Source: Rhizobium sp. JAB6
GTDB taxonomy: Bacteria; Pseudomonadota; Alphaproteobacteria; Rhizobiales; Rhizobiaceae
Direction of reading: 5' to 3'
Length of the DNA: 64,000 bases
NCBI RefSeq assembly: GCF_003024605.1
Contig: NZ_PYJQ01000011.1
Coordinates: 1-64,000, forward strand
Part shown: piece after piece, positions 62,541 to 64,000 of the stretch
How the letters are laid out: the number at the start of each line of letters is the position of its first letter
Position numbering within the stretch: the stretch's first letter is position 1
The notes under the pieces: model-generated
What the model was told of the DNA's origin: nothing
Seen by the model: the letters and a program-made list of their open reading frames with translations, nothing else
The model's database searches: none
Translations under genes and position numbers: made by a program

Positions 62541-62815
62541 CGACGATCTTCTAATAGAGCCTGCCTGTCGCCCACCTGACGAAGGCAAATGGCGTCTTAA
62601 CTATGATCCTAGCTGGGAAGAGCGCTGCTCAGCGCTCCCGGCGTCGCTGATCACATGCCATCGCGCTCAGGACCCGTTGCTGCCGACAGGCTGCTGCCTT
62701 GGCTCGCCAATCTGCTTCCGGAAACGCATCTTACCGAGATCGGTCAGCGGCTGAAAGTGTCCCCCAGGACATCGTTGGTCTGCTGAGCCACATCGGGCGT
62801 GACACATCGGGCGCG
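62541..62815 (+). pseudogene. hipA: HipA kinase, N-terminal fragment with frameshifts
   Basis: The first frame gives EGKWRLNYDPSWEERCSALP, like the HipA N-terminal domain. After about 62645 a second frame continues PSRSGPVAADRLLPWLANLL, PETHLTEIGQRLKVSP, a HipA-typical stretch. A missing base near 62765 shifts again to DIVGLLSHIGRDTSGA, ending near 62815. The kinase domain (ATP loop, catalytic Asp) is completely absent. It follows hipB directly, so the module has lost its toxin. Confidence 0.8.
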
Positions 62816-62829
62816 TGATCGATTGGCGA

Positions 62830-63025
62830 CCCCGGAAACCGTGTACGGCTTCACCTCACTCCCAATCATCCATGCGCTACAACTCGCCGCGGGCAACCAA
62901 CGCATATCGAATGGCGCGGCACGCCACGCGGCAAGAATTGCCTCCATGCCATCCACCTGATTTGCCGAAGGCCGCCCGCCGAACAACGACGAGCGTGCCG
63001 CCGCGAAGAACTTCGCGTGATCCAT
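62830..63025 (-). pseudogene. Phage-type lysozyme/endolysin fragment
   Basis: The minus strand from ATG 63025 reads DHAKFFAAARSSLFGGRPSA, NQVDGMEAILAAWRA, which matches the beginning of prophage glycoside hydrolase (lysozyme) proteins; the next residues (PFDMRWLPAASC) drift and the family continuation is not found. The fragment abuts the end of the hipA scrap tail to tail. It is probably a prophage leftover. Confidence 0.45.
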
Positions 63026-63053
63026 AACTTCTCTCCATATTTAGGGTAAAAAT

Positions 63054-63079
63054 TGCACCAACTATCTTTACATGGTGCA
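63054..63079. promoter_or_regulatory. Palindromic operator-like site
   Basis: TGCACCA (63054-63060) and TGGTGCA (63073-63079) are perfect inverted 7-base arms, 12 bases apart, with TAATAT just downstream that could serve as a -10. It lies 40 bases before the DUF4160 gene. The helix-turn-helix protein encoded two genes on may bind it. Confidence 0.5.
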
Positions 63080-63118
63080 TAATATGCCCTATGTTTTTCC
63101 CATCGAAATGAGGGGCGC

Positions 63119-63361
63119 ATGGGCAAACTGGTTCAAATCGGAAACATCATCATTCGCGTTTACGCGAACGACCATCTGCCTCCGCACTTCCACATTCTCA
63201 CCCCGGATGGGGACGCATTGGTGGAGATCGCGACACTGGAAATCCTGCGTGGTAAGCTCGCACGCAAGGCGCAAGACACCGCCCTCGAATGGGCAGCAAA
63301 GAACAAGGCAGCTATTGCCGCCGAGTGGAACCGGACCAATCCCCGCTTTCCAATCGCTTGA
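63119..63361 (+). CDS. DUF4160 family protein
   Basis: An 80-residue DUF4160 protein, recognised by VRIYANDH-like RVYANDHLPPHFHILTP (the DHxPPHFH signature) and the following GDALVEIATLEILRGKL. The family is commonly encoded next to DUF2442 genes, as here, and is listed among possible toxin-antitoxin modules; biochemical function is unproven. The ATG at 63119 overlaps nothing upstream; GAGGGGC is nearby. It is 15 bases ahead of the DUF2442 gene. Confidence 0.85.
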   Translation: MGKLVQIGNIIIRVYANDHLPPHFHILTPDGDALVEIATLEILRGKLARKAQDTALEWAAKNKAAIAAEWNRTNPRFPIA

Positions 63362-63376
63362 GGAAGGGAAACAGAA

Positions 63377-63856
63377 ATGGAAATGCCGCGAATTGAAAGC
63401 GTAACGCCAACGTCAAACATGACGCTGGCAATCAAGTGGAAGGGTGGCGCTGAATCTTCCGCAAACCTCGTTGGCTGGATTGCGACCGGCGGCCAATTGC
63501 TCGCCCCCCTCAAGTCTCCCGATATCTGGAAAACCGCCGCAGTTACCGACTATGGCGCAACGGTCGAGTGGGCCGGCGAAGATTTGGCAATCGATGCCTA
63601 TCACCTCTTCCAGATCGCCGAAGACCAGCGCGATTTTAACGCCGATGATCTGCGGAAATGGCAGGAAGAGATAGGCCTTTCGAATAACGAGGCTGCGGAT
63701 TTCCTTGGCGTTACCTTGCGCACATGGAAGAACTATCGTGCCGGCGCTCCCGTCAGCCATGCCGTCAAGATGCTGTTACGTGCGAGCCAGCGCGACCCGC
63801 TCTTGATGCATGCGCATTACCGGCCACGTCAGAACGGCAGGCCGAAAGCCGCATAG
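63377..63856 (+). CDS. DUF2442 protein with a helix-turn-helix
   Basis: A 159-residue protein. Residues 1-85 are a DUF2442 domain (VTPTSNMTLAIKWKGG, VTDYGATVEWAGEDLAIDAY). Residues 88-145 are an XRE-like helix-turn-helix (FNADDLRKWQEEIGLSNNEA, ADFLGVTLRTWKNYRAGAPV). The fusion suggests an antitoxin-like or regulatory protein that could bind the palindrome before the operon. AGGAAG precedes the ATG. The pairing with DUF4160 is the usual arrangement. Confidence 0.85.
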   Translation: MEMPRIESVTPTSNMTLAIKWKGGAESSANLVGWIATGGQLLAPLKSPDIWKTAAVTDYGATVEWAGEDLAIDAYHLFQIAEDQRDFNADDLRKWQEEIGLSNNEAADFLGVTLRTWKNYRAGAPVSHAVKMLLRASQRDPLLMHAHYRPRQNGRPKAA

Positions 63857-64000
63857 CCGACGCCAGAGATTCGTCATATAGAGCCCATCGGGGACCTTAA
63901 TGCAGCTAGAGAAAGAACTGACATTGCTGAAATAAGCGCCGCCCTCCATCCAAAACGCCGAATAGTCGTCTTACAGAGAGAAGATGGCCTTTATAAGCCG
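63857..64000. other. Right edge of the window
   Basis: No gene can be supported in the last 144 bases; a gene may begin or end beyond the window. Confidence 0.4.

Overview
The window looks like an accessory and envelope-rich stretch of an alphaproteobacterial genome, most likely a Rhizobium or close relative. The pointers are the pRiA4b ORF-3 family gene, an IalB-family protein, rhizobial-type IS66/IS3/IS21 sequences, generally GC-rich coding DNA and a SigF/NrsF system like that of Caulobacter. No rRNA or replication genes are seen, so chromosome versus large plasmid cannot be decided.

Left part (1-28.8 kb): a surface-polysaccharide region broken up by insertion sequences. After an IS66 fragment with a pRiA4b ORF-3 passenger comes a complete dTDP-L-rhamnose operon, rfbBDAC, on the minus strand. 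An IS21 (IstB) fragment follows, then a divergent cluster: a DegT-type aminotransferase and a B12-binding radical SAM enzyme leftward; a methyltransferase, a NeuD-like acyltransferase, a glycosidase-fold protein, a DXD glycosyltransferase and a WbqC protein rightward. Next are an APS kinase (cysC) beside a sulfotransferase with a 28-residue coiled-coil repeat, a fused capsule glycosyltransferase/pyruvyltransferase, an IS3 fragment, and a methyltransferase plus 1101-residue double glycosyltransferase operon. A complete IS66 element (IRs and target duplication visible) sits inside an older IS3 remnant that abuts an ABC-2 polysaccharide export permease whose ATPase partner is absent. A tRNA-Gln(CUG) closes this region.

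Middle (29-36 kb): an apparently intact bufferin (copper-stress RiPP) locus: ECF sigma factor and NrsF anti-sigma on the minus strand, divergent from two DUF2282 precursor genes, the MNIO enzyme BufB, its partner BufC and a DoxX membrane protein. Both divergent transcripts carry the same promoter-like motif, GTAAC-N17-CGTAGA. A PhyH-type dioxygenase, a DUF1003 protein and eroded MFS and regulator fragments follow.

Right-middle (36.5-56.2 kb): a two-partner secretion/contact-dependent inhibition operon, transcribed leftward: IalB-family protein, TpsB transporter, lipoprotein, a 5407-residue TpsA/CdiA exoprotein ending in a DNA/RNA non-specific endonuclease-like toxin, and a YezG-like immunity protein overlapping its stop codon.

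Right end (56.5-64 kb): a graveyard of small selfish modules (two ParDE pairs with broken toxins, HipB with a shattered HipA, a phage lysozyme scrap) mixed with ordinary metabolic genes: a flavin reductase, an HxlR regulator divergent from a haloalkane-dehalogenase-like hydrolase with a repeated operator, a cupin, and a DUF4160/DUF2442-HTH pair preceded by a palindrome.
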